Below, in pieces: positions 1-8,936 of a DNA stretch of 64,000 bases. Origin of the DNA: Rhodocyclales bacterium (GTDB taxonomy: Bacteria; Pseudomonadota; Gammaproteobacteria; Burkholderiales; Rhodocyclaceae); NCBI GenBank assembly GCA_016235025.1, contig JACRMV010000004.1, positions 372,001 to 436,000 on the forward strand. Direction: 5' to 3'. The notes below the pieces were generated by a model. It saw nothing but the letters and a program-made list of their open reading frames with translations. It did no database searches and was not told the DNA's origin. The position numbers and the translations under genes are program-made. How positions within the stretch are numbered: the stretch's first letter is position 1; every line of letters begins with the position of its first letter.

Positions 1-87
1 ACCGATGCTCCGGCCATCAATCTCGGCCACCGCGGCGCCCCGCCGACGGTGGCCGAGGTACTGGCCCACGCCGAAGCCTGGCTCTGA
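1..87 (+). CDS. C-terminal end of an unidentified protein (partial)
   Basis: An open frame runs in from the left edge and stops with TGA at 85-87. It encodes 28 residues ending in AEVLAHAEAWL. The stop overlaps the waaA start (TGATG), so the two genes are probably translationally coupled and part of an LPS-related operon. The visible tail is too short to name a family; a glycosyltransferase would fit the position but is not shown. Confidence 0.55.
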   Translation, partial: TDAPAINLGHRGAPPTVAEVLAHAEAWL

Positions 88-1409
88 TGGCGCGCTTCCT
101 CTACACCCTGTTCGCCTGCGCAATGCTGCCCTGGGCCCTGTTGCACCTGCTGTGGCGGGCGCGCCGGCAACCCGAGTATCTGCGCCACTGGCGCGAGCGC
201 TTCGGCTTTTTCCCCGCCGTCGCGCCGCAGCCAGCGCGGCGCGTCCTTGCCGGAACTTTATGGCTGCACGCCGTCTCGGTCGGTGAAACCCGCGCCGCAG
301 AACCGCTGGTGGCGGCCTTGCGCCAACGCTATCCCGACCATCGCATCCTGTTCACCCACATGACGCCCACCGGCCGCGCCACCTCCGAGGCGCTGTTCGG
401 CGACCGCGTGGAACGCATCTACCTGCCCTACGACCTGCCCTGGGCGGTGCGCAGTTTCCTGCGCCGTTACCAGCCCGAACTGGGCCTCATCCTGGAGACC
501 GAACTCTGGCCGAACCTGCTCGCCGCCTGCCGCGAGGCCAATGTGCCGGTGCTGCTGGTCAATGCCCGCCTCTCGGCGCGCTCGGCCGCGCGCTACGCCC
601 GTTTCCCCGCACTGACGCGGGAGGCCTTGCACAACCTGAGCGCCATCGGTGCGCAAACGGTGGCCGATGCCGCACGCCTCGGTGCCCTCGGCGCCATCGC
701 CGTCACCGTAACCGGCAACATGAAATTCGACATCGAACCGCCGCCGGCCCAGCTTGAACTGGCGCAGACATTTCGCGCCCGCTGCGGCCCCCGTCCGACA
801 TGGCTCGCCGCCAGCACACGCGAAGGCGAGGAAGCGCTGATCCTGGAGGCATGGAAAAAACTCGGCGCTGGTGAGACGGCGAAAAGCGTAGCAGACCCTC
901 GCCCGCTGCTGATCATCGTGCCGCGTCATCCGCAGCGCTTTGACGCCGTCGCCAGGCTCGCGCAGGAGCGCGGCTTCCGTGTCCAGCGGCGCAGTGAAAA
1001 TCAGGATATTGCAGCGACGACCGAAGTCCTCATCGGCGACAGCATGGGCGAAATGTTCGCCTGGTATGGCGCCGCCGACCTGGCCTTCATCGGTGGCAGC
1101 CTGAAGGATTTCGGCAGCCAGAACCTGATCGAAGCCGCTGCCGTCGGCACGCCGGTGCTGATCGGCCCCTCCACCTTCAACTTCGCCGACGCGGTGCGCG
1201 AGGCGCTGGCCTGCGGCGCCGCGAGTCCGGTGCAAGATGCCGACGATCTGGTGCGACAGGTGCTGGCGCTGCTGGCCGACCCCGCTGCCCGCGCCCGGAT
1301 GGCTGCCGCCGGACGCGAATTTTCTGCGCATCACCGCGGCGCCACGGCACGCACACTGGCATTGATCGACCTGGAAAAAGCCGCCAGCGGCAAAACGGCG
1401 CGCAGCTGA
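87..1409 (+). CDS. waaA: 3-deoxy-D-manno-octulosonic acid (Kdo) transferase
   Basis: This 440-residue protein has the layout of WaaA, which adds Kdo from CMP-Kdo to lipid IVA at the inner membrane. An N-terminal hydrophobic segment is followed by HAVSVGE (about residues 61-67), LILETELWPN (about 136), a GT-B linker and C-terminal IGGSLKDFGSQNLIEAA (about 338). The start ATG overlaps the preceding stop. Residues 257-265 (KLGAGETA) are encoded by a short copy of the dispersed repeat described elsewhere, in a linker just before the conserved PLLIIVPRHPQRF strand, so activity is probably unaffected. Confidence 0.95.
   Translation: MARFLYTLFACAMLPWALLHLLWRARRQPEYLRHWRERFGFFPAVAPQPARRVLAGTLWLHAVSVGETRAAEPLVAALRQRYPDHRILFTHMTPTGRATSEALFGDRVERIYLPYDLPWAVRSFLRRYQPELGLILETELWPNLLAACREANVPVLLVNARLSARSAARYARFPALTREALHNLSAIGAQTVADAARLGALGAIAVTVTGNMKFDIEPPPAQLELAQTFRARCGPRPTWLAASTREGEEALILEAWKKLGAGETAKSVADPRPLLIIVPRHPQRFDAVARLAQERGFRVQRRSENQDIAATTEVLIGDSMGEMFAWYGAADLAFIGGSLKDFGSQNLIEAAAVGTPVLIGPSTFNFADAVREALACGAASPVQDADDLVRQVLALLADPAARARMAAAGREFSAHHRGATARTLALIDLEKAASGKTARS
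856..880 (+). repeat. Short dispersed-element copy inside waaA
   Basis: Reads AAAAACTCGGCGCTGG then TGAGACGGC. It differs at one position from the copy inside the glycosyltransferase gene at 56325-56348, and the match continues for three further bases (GAA). The two host proteins are unrelated, so homology of the genes does not explain the match. Sense orientation relative to waaA. Confidence 0.7.
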
Positions 1410-1559
1410 AACCCGGCGCGGTTATGCAGGCACGCGTTCGCCGCTGCAGTCTTTGCTCTCTACCAGCGGCTTCCACAAATTCGTCACCCGGCATCCCTTT
1501 TCGTCACCCCGGTGCAGACTGGGCGACGGGAATGAAGGGGATCAAGGGCTTCCCGGGAT

Positions 1560-2891
1560 TTACTCCAGCAGCGCGTTGATCGCGGCGATGTCCTCTTCGC
1601 CAAGAATTCCAGCGGCGGCTTTCAGGCGCAGCAGCGCGAGCAGGGTGTCGAGCCGGGCGCGTACCAGCTTTTGCCGCGTGTCGTAAAGCTGGCTCTGGGC
1701 ATTGAGCACGTCGATGTTGATGCGCACGCCGACTTCATAGCCCAGCTTGTTCGAGTCCAGCGCCGACTGCGAGGAGGTCTGCGCCGCCTCCAGTGCCTTC
1801 ACCTGCGCCAACCCCGAGGTAACGCCAAGATAGGTCTGGCGCGCGGCGAGCGCCGCCTGCCGGCGGGAATTTTCCAGATCGGCTGCCGCTTTTTCTTTCC
1901 GCGCCACCGCCTCGCGCCCCTTCGACATCGTGTAACCACCCGAAAACAGGGGAATCGAGAGTTGTACGCCGACCGTATGATTGTCGGCCTCATAGCCGCC
2001 GAAGAACGGGCTGTCGGCCACCGCGTTATGACTGCGGGTAGCGACCAGGTCGAGCGTCGGATAGTGGCCGGCACGCTGCCTTTCGATTTCGCGACTGGCG
2101 ATTTCCAGTCCGGCCTGGGATGCCTGCACCGCCGGGCTGGAACTCTCGGCCATCTCCACCCACTTGCCAATGTCATTGGGTTGCGGCGCTCCCAGCGTCA
2201 CGCCGGGTTTCAGGTTCTTCAGCCCCTCCGGCTCCTTGCCGAGCAGGGTACGCAGCATCTGCCGTCTGATTTCGAGCTCGCTCTGCGCGGCGATTTCCTG
2301 GGCACCGACCAGATCGAAGCGCGCCTGCGCCTCGTGCGTATCGGTGATGGTGGCGCTGCCCACTTCAAAATTGCGCTTCGCCGCTTCGAGCTGCTCGCTG
2401 ATCGCGGCCTTTTGCGCCTGCGCTGTGACCAAGGCCTCCTGCGCGGAAAGCACATCGAAGTAGGCTTGCGTCACGCGCAAAGCCAGCTCCTGGCGCGCCT
2501 GGGCGAACTGCGCTTCGGCCTGGGCCACCGCCAGTTCGGACTGGGTGTAGGCCACCCAGTTCTGCCAGCGGAACAGGGGCTGGGTCAGTTGCGCGACCCA
2601 GCCGTTGCTGTTGTAGCGCTTGTCGATGTTGCCAGCCGGGCGCAGCTTGTAGTTTTCGCTGTTCCAGGTCGAATTGACGTTAACGCCGAGTGTCGGCAGC
2701 AGGCCAGCGCGCCCTTGCGGCAGGCTTTCGCGCCCGGCGTCGAGGCTGGCGCGCGCCGCAGCAAATTGCGGATCATTCGCCAAAGCATCGCGATAGACCG
2801 AAAGCAGGTCGGCTGCCTCCGCCCAGCCCGAAGCCAGTGCGGCGGCGATCAATAGGTAGACCCGGAAAATCCGGCAAACCCGCTTGTTCAT
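1560..2891 (-). CDS. tolC: TolC family outer membrane channel protein
   Basis: Encodes about 443 residues with a signal peptide ending near ASGWAEA and the duplicated coiled-coil outer membrane efflux domain. The frame is open further upstream, but ATG at 2891 has a GGAG ribosome site 7-8 bases ahead and is followed by a normal signal peptide, so it is preferred. Repeated DTHEAQARFDL and LNAQSQLYDTRQKL motifs are typical of the two halves of TolC. It is the last gene of a pcm-rhodanese-tolC run and could be the outer membrane partner of the RND pump at 3999-8155. Confidence 0.93.
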   Translation of the reverse strand: MNKRVCRIFRVYLLIAAALASGWAEAADLLSVYRDALANDPQFAAARASLDAGRESLPQGRAGLLPTLGVNVNSTWNSENYKLRPAGNIDKRYNSNGWVAQLTQPLFRWQNWVAYTQSELAVAQAEAQFAQARQELALRVTQAYFDVLSAQEALVTAQAQKAAISEQLEAAKRNFEVGSATITDTHEAQARFDLVGAQEIAAQSELEIRRQMLRTLLGKEPEGLKNLKPGVTLGAPQPNDIGKWVEMAESSSPAVQASQAGLEIASREIERQRAGHYPTLDLVATRSHNAVADSPFFGGYEADNHTVGVQLSIPLFSGGYTMSKGREAVARKEKAAADLENSRRQAALAARQTYLGVTSGLAQVKALEAAQTSSQSALDSNKLGYEVGVRINIDVLNAQSQLYDTRQKLVRARLDTLLALLRLKAAAGILGEEDIAAINALLE

Positions 2892-2925
2892 TGCATTCTC
2901 CGCCCCGGTAATTTTACTTGTGTGG

Positions 2926-3249
2926 TCAATAGCGCGGCATGGCCGGATCGACGTCCTGCGCCCAGGCGGCGACACCGCCTTGCAGGTTGATCACACTGCC
3001 AAACCCCGCCTGCTCGAGAAACAAGCCGCTTTGAAAACTGCGCGCACCATGGTGACAAATGACGACCACATCCGCCTCGCGGTTCAGTTCGGCATAACGC
3101 GCCGGCACGCTGCGCATCGGCATCGAAACCGAACCGGGAATATGACAAGTAGCAAACTCCCACGGTTCGCGCACATCAAGCAGCAACGGCTGGGTGCGCT
3201 GCCCGTCGTCAAGCCACTGTTTGAGCTGGGTAGGGGAAAGTTGTTGCAT
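2926..3249 (-). CDS. Single-domain rhodanese-like sulfurtransferase
   Basis: A 107-residue single rhodanese domain. LLLDVREPWEFATCHIPGS is the characteristic strand-loop, and CHHGARS carries the expected active-site cysteine (about residue 65). It may move sulfane sulfur to an acceptor in the cytoplasm; no export signal is visible. It sits 35 bp upstream of tolC and 36 bp downstream of pcm, an order common in betaproteobacteria. The physiological acceptor is unknown. Confidence 0.9.
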   Translation of the reverse strand: MQQLSPTQLKQWLDDGQRTQPLLLDVREPWEFATCHIPGSVSMPMRSVPARYAELNREADVVVICHHGARSFQSGLFLEQAGFGSVINLQGGVAAWAQDVDPAMPRY

Positions 3250-3285
3250 CAGTCATCCAGGAGATAGGAACAGCGGGTATGACGC

Positions 3286-3936
3286 TCAGAATTCGAAATC
3301 CGGCTCGGGTTCGGCGCCGCGCAGAAAACCAACTTCAGTCTCGAACAATGCCGTACTGCGAACATGTTCACCGCTACGTTGAAACAGCATGGCCTGCATC
3401 GTTGGCGGCGTTCCAACCACGGCAAACAAGCGGCCGCCAGGCTTCAATTGATCAAGCAGAATCTTTGGCACGGCGCGGACACCACCCGAAACCATGATGG
3501 CGTCGAAAGGCGCATGGGCAGGCAGACCGGCAAGGCCATTTCCAGGCTCGACATGCACATTGAACACGCTGGCGCGTTGCAGGTTGGCACGGGCCAGGGT
3601 TGCCAGCTCCGGCTCGATTTCGAACGAATACACGTGATCGGCATGCGCACCCAGCAGTGCCGCCATGTAGCCCGAGCCGGCGCCGATTTCCAGCACGTTC
3701 TCATGCCGCCGCATGGCCAGCGCCTGCAATGCGCGCGCCTCGAGCAAGGGCGAAAACATGGCCGCGCCATGGCCCAGCGGCAGTTCCGTCTCGGCAAACG
3801 CCAGGTGACGCCACGCCGGCGGCACGAAATCCTCGCGTTTGACCACCGCGAGTGCCTCCAGCACATCCGCGTCCAGCACGCGCGCCGGACGAAGCTGTTG
3901 TTCGATCATGTTGAAACGGGCTTGTTCGATATTCAT
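3286..3936 (-). CDS. pcm: Protein-L-isoaspartate O-methyltransferase
   Basis: A 216-residue class I SAM methyltransferase. The SAM motif VLEIGAGSGYMAALL lies near residues 80-95, and the family signature PLGHGAAMFSP precedes it. It repairs isoaspartyl residues in damaged proteins. ATG at 3936 follows a GGAACT ribosome site; a GTG one codon earlier is the only nearby alternative. A tail rich in acidic residues (EPEPDFEF) ends the protein. Confidence 0.92.
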   Translation of the reverse strand: MNIEQARFNMIEQQLRPARVLDADVLEALAVVKREDFVPPAWRHLAFAETELPLGHGAAMFSPLLEARALQALAMRRHENVLEIGAGSGYMAALLGAHADHVYSFEIEPELATLARANLQRASVFNVHVEPGNGLAGLPAHAPFDAIMVSGGVRAVPKILLDQLKPGGRLFAVVGTPPTMQAMLFQRSGEHVRSTALFETEVGFLRGAEPEPDFEF

Positions 3937-3998
3937 CACAGTTCCAATATTAGCATAATCTGATTAAATCCATCCTGCCGCCTGCGCCAACCGCAATT

Positions 3999-6900
3999 CT
4001 ACGCCGGGACGGGGGCCTTGACCCTGAACCAGGCCGCATACAACGCCGGCAGAAAGATGCAGGTGAGCACCGTGGCCACAATCAGCCCGCCCATGATGGC
4101 AATGGCCATCGGCCCCCAGAACGCCTGGCGGGTCAACGGTGTCATCGCCAGAATCGCCGCCGCCGCGGTCAGCACGATCGGGCGCAGGCGTCGCACAGTG
4201 GAGCCGACAATGGCTTCCCAGGTACTCTTGCCATCCGCTTCGTCCTGTTCGATCTGGTCGATCAGGATCACCGAATTGCGCATGATCATGCCCATCAAGG
4301 CAATCACCCCGAGATTGGCGACGAAGCCGAACGGCACCTGAAACACCAGCAGCGCCAGGGCCACGCCGATCAGTCCCAGCGGGGCGGTCAGCAATACCAT
4401 CACGGTGCGGCTGATGCTTTGCAACTGCATCATCAGGAGGGTAATTACCGCCACCACCATCAGCGGCATCGCGGCGATGATCGAGGCCTCGCCCTTGGCC
4501 GATTCCTCGACCGCGCCCCCCATTTCGATGCGGAAACCCGGCGGCAGCGCGGCACGAATGGCGTCAAGCTGCGGATCGATCTGCAGCGATATCACCGGCG
4601 CCTGCATCTGGCCGATGACATCGGCGCGCACGGTAATCGTCGGCAAGCGATTGCGGCGCCAGATGATGCCCTCTTCCAGCACCGGCACCAGCCGCGCCAC
4701 CTGCGCCAGCGTCACATGGCGACCACCGGCCGTGACGATATCGAGATCCGGCAGATGCTCCAGCGTGCGGCCATTGAAACCGGCATTGCTGCCGGGGCTG
4801 CCACCGGCATCCTGCGCCCGCCAGACGATATCGATCAGTTGGTCGTTCTCGCGCAGCTGGGCGATCGGCACCCCGACCAGCCAGCCCTGCAGGGTCTGCG
4901 CAACGTCCTGGCTGGTGACGCCGAGGGCGCGGGCGCGATCCTGGTCGATCTCGACCCGCACACTTTTCACCTTGTCGTTCCAGTCAAGATGCACATCCTG
5001 CAAATTGGGATGCTTGCGCATCTGGAGCGCTACCCGCTCGGCGATTTGGCGCAACTGCTCGAGGTCTTCGCCCATGACCCGGAACTGAACCGGATAACCC
5101 ACCGGCGGGCCATTTTCCAGCCGCAGGACGCGAGTGCGCACATGCGACCAGCGGCCATCCGCAGTGGCAAACTCCGCCTCCAGTCCGGCCTTCAACGCCT
5201 CGCGCTCCTCAAGTCCCTTGCTGACGATCAAAAGCTGGCCAAAATTGTCATTGAACAACTGCTGGTCGAGTGGCAGGTAAAAGCGCGGCGCGCCATTGCC
5301 GATGAACGAGGCGTACGATGCCACGCGGGTATCCGTTGCGAGCAATTGCTCCACACGCCTGACTTCGGTTTCCGTCGCCTTGAGCGAGGCGCCCTGCGGC
5401 AGCCACACATCGACCATCAGCTCCGGCCGGCTGGCCGAGGGAAAAAACTGCTTCTGCACGACAGTATTGAAGGCGACGATGGACAGCGCGAAGGCGCCGA
5501 CGGTGGCGCCGATCACCCACCAGCGATGCTGCAGGCAGCGCTCGATGAAGCGCCGGAAGCGCCGGTAAAACGGTGTGGCATAAACATCGCCATGCTTTTC
5601 GCCGCTGGCCCGCAGTTTTTTTGCATTCAGCAGGCGATAACCGAGAAACGGCGTGAACACCACCGCGACCAGCCACGACACCAGCAGCGCGATGGTGACC
5701 ACGGCGAAGATCGAAAACGTGTATTCGCCGGCGCTCGATTTGGCGAAGCCGACCGGCGCAAATCCGGCAGCGGTAATCAGCGTCCCGGTCAGCATCGGAA
5801 AGGCGGTCGAGGTATAGGCGAAGGTCGCCGCCTTGTAGCGATCCCAGCCCTGCTCCATCTTGACCACCATCATTTCCACCGCGATGATGGCGTCATCGAC
5901 CAGCAGACCCATCGCAATCACCAGCGCGCCGAGCGAAATGCGTTGCAGGTCGATGCCGAAAAACTTCATCAAGAGGAAGGTCACCGCCAGCACCAGCGGA
6001 ATCGACAAGGCCACCACGGCGCCGGTGCGCCAGCCGAGACTGAGGAAGGAAACCGCCAGCACGATGGCAATCGCCTCGGTCAGCGATTTGACGAACAAAT
6101 GAATCGCCTCCTGCACGGTCCTGGGCTGGTCGGTCATGACCGACAGCTCCATCCCGGCCGGCAGATCGGCCTTGATTTGCTCCACCCGGGCGCGCAGGTT
6201 TTCACCGAGATGAATCGCATCGCCGCCCTTTGCCATCACGATGCCAATGCCGATGGCATCGCGCCCGCCAACCCGCAGGCGCGGACCCGGCGGTTCGGCC
6301 AAGCCGCGCTTGACGGTGGCAATGTCGCCCAGCCGGAAATGCCGTCCGCCGGCATTCAGATCGGTGGCGCGGATGCTCTCGACGCTGTCATACGCGCCGC
6401 TGACGCGCAGCCGCACGCGATCGCTTGCCGTCTCGACGAAACCCGCCGCCGCCACGGCATTCTGCTTTTGCAGGGTTTCAAACAGCAACCCCGGCGTCAG
6501 GCCCAGCGTGGCCAAGCGCGCCGGTTCGGCTTCGACGTAGACTTTTTCGTCCTGCACGCCGATCATCTCGATTTTGGCTACATCCGCGACCAGCCGCAGC
6601 TCGCGCGCGATGCGGTCGGCCTCATGCCGCAGGTCCGCCAGATCGAAACCGTCGCCGGTGAGGGCGAAGATGTTCATCTGCACATCGCCAAACTCGTCGT
6701 TCGGGAAGGGCCCCTGCACCCCCGGCGGCAGCGTATGTCGAATGTCGTCGAGCTTCTTCCTCACCTGGTACCACGCCGCCGGCACCTCGGGTTTCGGCGT
6801 GAAATCCTTGAGCTGGACGAAAATCAGCGATTCGCCAGGGCGCGAGCTCGAGCGCACCACATCGAGCCAGGGCGTCTCCTGCAATTTCTTTTCAATCCGC

Positions 6901-7103
6901 TCGGTCAGTTCGCGCTCCACCTCCTGCGCCGTGGCGCCAGGCCAGAGCGTGCGCACCACCATCACCTTGAAGGTGAAGTCGGGGTCTTCCGCGCGGCCCA
7001 GCTTGAAGTAGGAAAGTACACCGCCCAGCATCAGCACGACCATCAGATAGACGATCATCGACGGGTGGCGCAGTGACCACTCGGAGAGATTGACCCGCTT
7101 CAT
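3999..7103 (-). CDS. RND family efflux permease (HAE1/AcrB-like)
   Basis: A 1034-residue permease, the usual length for the family, with an N-terminal transmembrane helix, two large periplasmic loops and two blocks of membrane helices. The fourth-helix motif GLLVDDAIIAVEMMV carries the two aspartates used for proton translocation. The start overlaps the stop of the adaptor gene (ATGA), and a TetR gene precedes the pair. Substrates cannot be read from sequence, but the lack of metal-binding motifs typical of CzcA argues for organic compounds. Confidence 0.93.
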   Translation of the reverse strand: MKRVNLSEWSLRHPSMIVYLMVVLMLGGVLSYFKLGRAEDPDFTFKVMVVRTLWPGATAQEVERELTERIEKKLQETPWLDVVRSSSRPGESLIFVQLKDFTPKPEVPAAWYQVRKKLDDIRHTLPPGVQGPFPNDEFGDVQMNIFALTGDGFDLADLRHEADRIARELRLVADVAKIEMIGVQDEKVYVEAEPARLATLGLTPGLLFETLQKQNAVAAAGFVETASDRVRLRVSGAYDSVESIRATDLNAGGRHFRLGDIATVKRGLAEPPGPRLRVGGRDAIGIGIVMAKGGDAIHLGENLRARVEQIKADLPAGMELSVMTDQPRTVQEAIHLFVKSLTEAIAIVLAVSFLSLGWRTGAVVALSIPLVLAVTFLLMKFFGIDLQRISLGALVIAMGLLVDDAIIAVEMMVVKMEQGWDRYKAATFAYTSTAFPMLTGTLITAAGFAPVGFAKSSAGEYTFSIFAVVTIALLVSWLVAVVFTPFLGYRLLNAKKLRASGEKHGDVYATPFYRRFRRFIERCLQHRWWVIGATVGAFALSIVAFNTVVQKQFFPSASRPELMVDVWLPQGASLKATETEVRRVEQLLATDTRVASYASFIGNGAPRFYLPLDQQLFNDNFGQLLIVSKGLEEREALKAGLEAEFATADGRWSHVRTRVLRLENGPPVGYPVQFRVMGEDLEQLRQIAERVALQMRKHPNLQDVHLDWNDKVKSVRVEIDQDRARALGVTSQDVAQTLQGWLVGVPIAQLRENDQLIDIVWRAQDAGGSPGSNAGFNGRTLEHLPDLDIVTAGGRHVTLAQVARLVPVLEEGIIWRRNRLPTITVRADVIGQMQAPVISLQIDPQLDAIRAALPPGFRIEMGGAVEESAKGEASIIAAMPLMVVAVITLLMMQLQSISRTVMVLLTAPLGLIGVALALLVFQVPFGFVANLGVIALMGMIMRNSVILIDQIEQDEADGKSTWEAIVGSTVRRLRPIVLTAAAAILAMTPLTRQAFWGPMAIAIMGGLIVATVLTCIFLPALYAAWFRVKAPVPA

Positions 7104-8155
7104 TTGACGCCGGCCTTGGCTGGCTCGGCGAGGCGCACCTTTTCACCGACGCTGAGCTTGTGCACTCCGATAGCAACGATGCGCTCGCCTGCCGTCAGCC
7201 CGGCCGTGATCCGCGCCCCGTCGTCGGACAATCCGGCGACCGTCACCGGGCGCAAGCTCAGCGTATTGTCAGCGCCGACTATCCATACCGCCATCTGCGC
7301 ACCCTGCTGAAAAACAGCCGTCAGCGGCAGGCGCAGTGCCGCCCCATCCGCCGGCTTCACCTCCGGGAAGCGCACACTGGCCGTCAGTCCCAGCGGCAAT
7401 CGCGGATCGGCGCCCGGCAGGGCCACGCGAACTGCGTAAGTGCGTGTCAGCGGATCGGCCAGCGGCGTGATTTCGCGAATTTTCCCGGCCAGCGCCGGCG
7501 CCGCCTTGCCTTGCGCCCAGAGACTGACTGCCGCCGGCATGCCAACCGCAAAACGGGCGACCTCCGTCTCCGGGAGGTTGATCGCGACTTCGCGCTCGCC
7601 ATCCGGCGCCAGGCGAACCACCGGCTGCCCGGCCGCCACCACCTGCCCGGGCTCGGCCAGCACCGCCACGATGACACCCGTGCGATCGGCGACCAGCGTG
7701 GCGTAGGCCGCCTGATTCCGCGCCAGGCCGGCCTGCGCCTCGGCCGCCGTGAGCGCTGTCTCGCGCACGTCCAGCGCCGCCTGGCTGACAAAATTCTTCG
7801 CCCGCAACTCGCGGTAGCGTTTCGCCTCCGCCCGTGCCAGCGCCGCCTGCGCCCCGGCCTGGGCCGCCTGCAGGCCGGCATCCGCCGCATCCAGTCGTGC
7901 CAGCGGCTGACCGGCCTTGACCACGTTGCCGGCATCGACCAGGCGGGCGACGACCTTGCCCGGAATGCGGAAGCCAAGCGTCGTCTCATGCCGCGCGCGC
8001 ACTTCGCCCGGGTAAGTGCGTGCATTCTCCGTATTGCCAGCGCCGACTATTAGCGTGCGTACTACCTTGAGCGGCGCAGGGGGTGGCGGAGCCTCGCTGC
8101 ATGCAGCAAGAACGAACGCAAGCAAAGCAAGGTAGAGCGGGTTTTTCATGATCAT
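7100..8155 (-). CDS. RND efflux periplasmic adaptor (membrane fusion lipoprotein)
   Basis: About 351 residues. The N-terminus is a lipoprotein signal with lipobox LAAC followed by a Pro-rich linker. A biotinyl/lipoyl-like half motif (GFRIPGKVVARLVDAGNVV), an alpha-hairpin rich in Ala, and a beta-barrel domain follow. It links the inner membrane pump to an outer membrane channel. ATG at 8155 or 8149 are both possible. Two loops (VGAGNTE, VGADNTL) are encoded by DNA closely resembling the dispersed repeat core. Confidence 0.93.
   Translation of the reverse strand: MIMKNPLYLALLAFVLAACSEAPPPPAPLKVVRTLIVGAGNTENARTYPGEVRARHETTLGFRIPGKVVARLVDAGNVVKAGQPLARLDAADAGLQAAQAGAQAALARAEAKRYRELRAKNFVSQAALDVRETALTAAEAQAGLARNQAAYATLVADRTGVIVAVLAEPGQVVAAGQPVVRLAPDGEREVAINLPETEVARFAVGMPAAVSLWAQGKAAPALAGKIREITPLADPLTRTYAVRVALPGADPRLPLGLTASVRFPEVKPADGAALRLPLTAVFQQGAQMAVWIVGADNTLSLRPVTVAGLSDDGARITAGLTAGERIVAIGVHKLSVGEKVRLAEPAKAGVK
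7262..7282 (-). repeat. Possible short dispersed-element copy in adaptor gene (3' copy)
   Basis: On the minus strand it reads ATAGTCGGCGCTGACAATACG, one base different from the second copy in the same gene at 8030-8050 and close to the repeat core AAAGTCGGCGCTGG. It encodes VGADNTL. It could be coincidence of a VGAG-type loop, so confidence is moderate. Confidence 0.45.
8030..8050 (-). repeat. Possible short dispersed-element copy in adaptor gene (5' copy)
   Basis: On the minus strand it reads ATAGTCGGCGCTGG then CAATACG. Compared with the exact copies at 12766 and 38073 there are three differences in 21 bases. It encodes VGAGNTE just after the lipoprotein linker. Confidence 0.45.
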
Positions 8156-8167
8156 GGCGGGTAAAAG

Positions 8168-8842
8168 TCAGGCGGCTGCGACGATGTCCGCCGCCAGTCC
8201 GTTAAGAACGAGATCGAGGTGAGTGGCCAGAAATGCCTGCGGTTCATGTGTGCGACAGCCGCAGGCGCCCATCGAATGGCGCCAGATCAACAGCATCAGC
8301 ACCGGAGCGAAGATGACATCGATGGCCGTTTCGACATCCAGCGCGCGAAATTCTCCTTGTACCATGCCGCGCACCAGCACCCGGCGCAGCAAGTCACGGC
8401 CGGGAGTAATGACTGCCTCGGCGTAATATGCGGCAACTTCCGGGAAATTGCCCGCTTCGCTCATCATCAGCTTGGGAACGCCGCCTAAGGGTGTTTCGCC
8501 GACACGCTGCCACCAAGCCAGGATCAGATGCCGCAACAAGTCCGCCGAGCACCCGGAAAACCCGTCGATCAGCTCCGCGCCTTGCGCCATGACCGGGACG
8601 ATACCCTCGCGGATGACCGCCTTGAACAAGGCTTCCTTACTCTCGAAATACAGATACAGCGTACCCTTTGAAACACCGGCATGCGCCGCAATGTCCTCCA
8701 GCCGGGTTGCCGCATAGCCGTTGGTGATGAACAGTTCCAGCGCCGCCGTCGTCAGCTCGGCCGGCCGCGCCTCCTTGCGCCGCTGGCGCGGCAAGGCGGC
8801 AGGTTGATCTGAAACAGGGAGGGACACGTCGGCAGCGGGCAT
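8168..8842 (-). CDS. TetR/AcrR family transcriptional regulator
   Basis: 224 residues. The N-terminal helix-turn-helix region includes LEDIAAHAGVSKGTLYLYFESKEALF (about residues 47-72), a classical TetR DNA-binding signature. The C-terminal part is a ligand-binding/dimer domain of the AcrR C-terminal type. It lies directly upstream of the adaptor and pump genes on the same strand with a 12-bp gap, so it probably represses its own operon through the palindrome at 8864-8877. Confidence 0.93.
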   Translation of the reverse strand: MPAADVSLPVSDQPAALPRQRRKEARPAELTTAALELFITNGYAATRLEDIAAHAGVSKGTLYLYFESKEALFKAVIREGIVPVMAQGAELIDGFSGCSADLLRHLILAWWQRVGETPLGGVPKLMMSEAGNFPEVAAYYAEAVITPGRDLLRRVLVRGMVQGEFRALDVETAIDVIFAPVLMLLIWRHSMGACGCRTHEPQAFLATHLDLVLNGLAADIVAAA

Positions 8843-8863
8843 GGACAGCGCATTAAATAAATT

Positions 8864-8877
8864 ACTGACTGGTCAGT
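8864..8877. promoter_or_regulatory. Palindromic operator for the TetR regulator
   Basis: ACTGACTGGTCAGT has perfect 6-bp arms (ACTGAC/GTCAGT) around a 2-bp centre. It lies 22 bp upstream of the regulator start, between it and the end of the next gene. Position and symmetry fit a TetR dimer site that controls the regulator-adaptor-permease operon. Confidence 0.7.
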
Positions 8878-8936
8878 CATAATACAGGCGAAAAAAGAGG
8901 CGTCAACCCATCCGGGCGACGCCTCGCAAGCGGGAT

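Noticed and set aside
4419-7076. Open frame of 885 codons on the plus strand opposite the RND permease
   Set aside because: It is an antisense shadow: rich in His, Arg and Gln, without domains, and the opposite strand encodes a full RND protein with all motifs.
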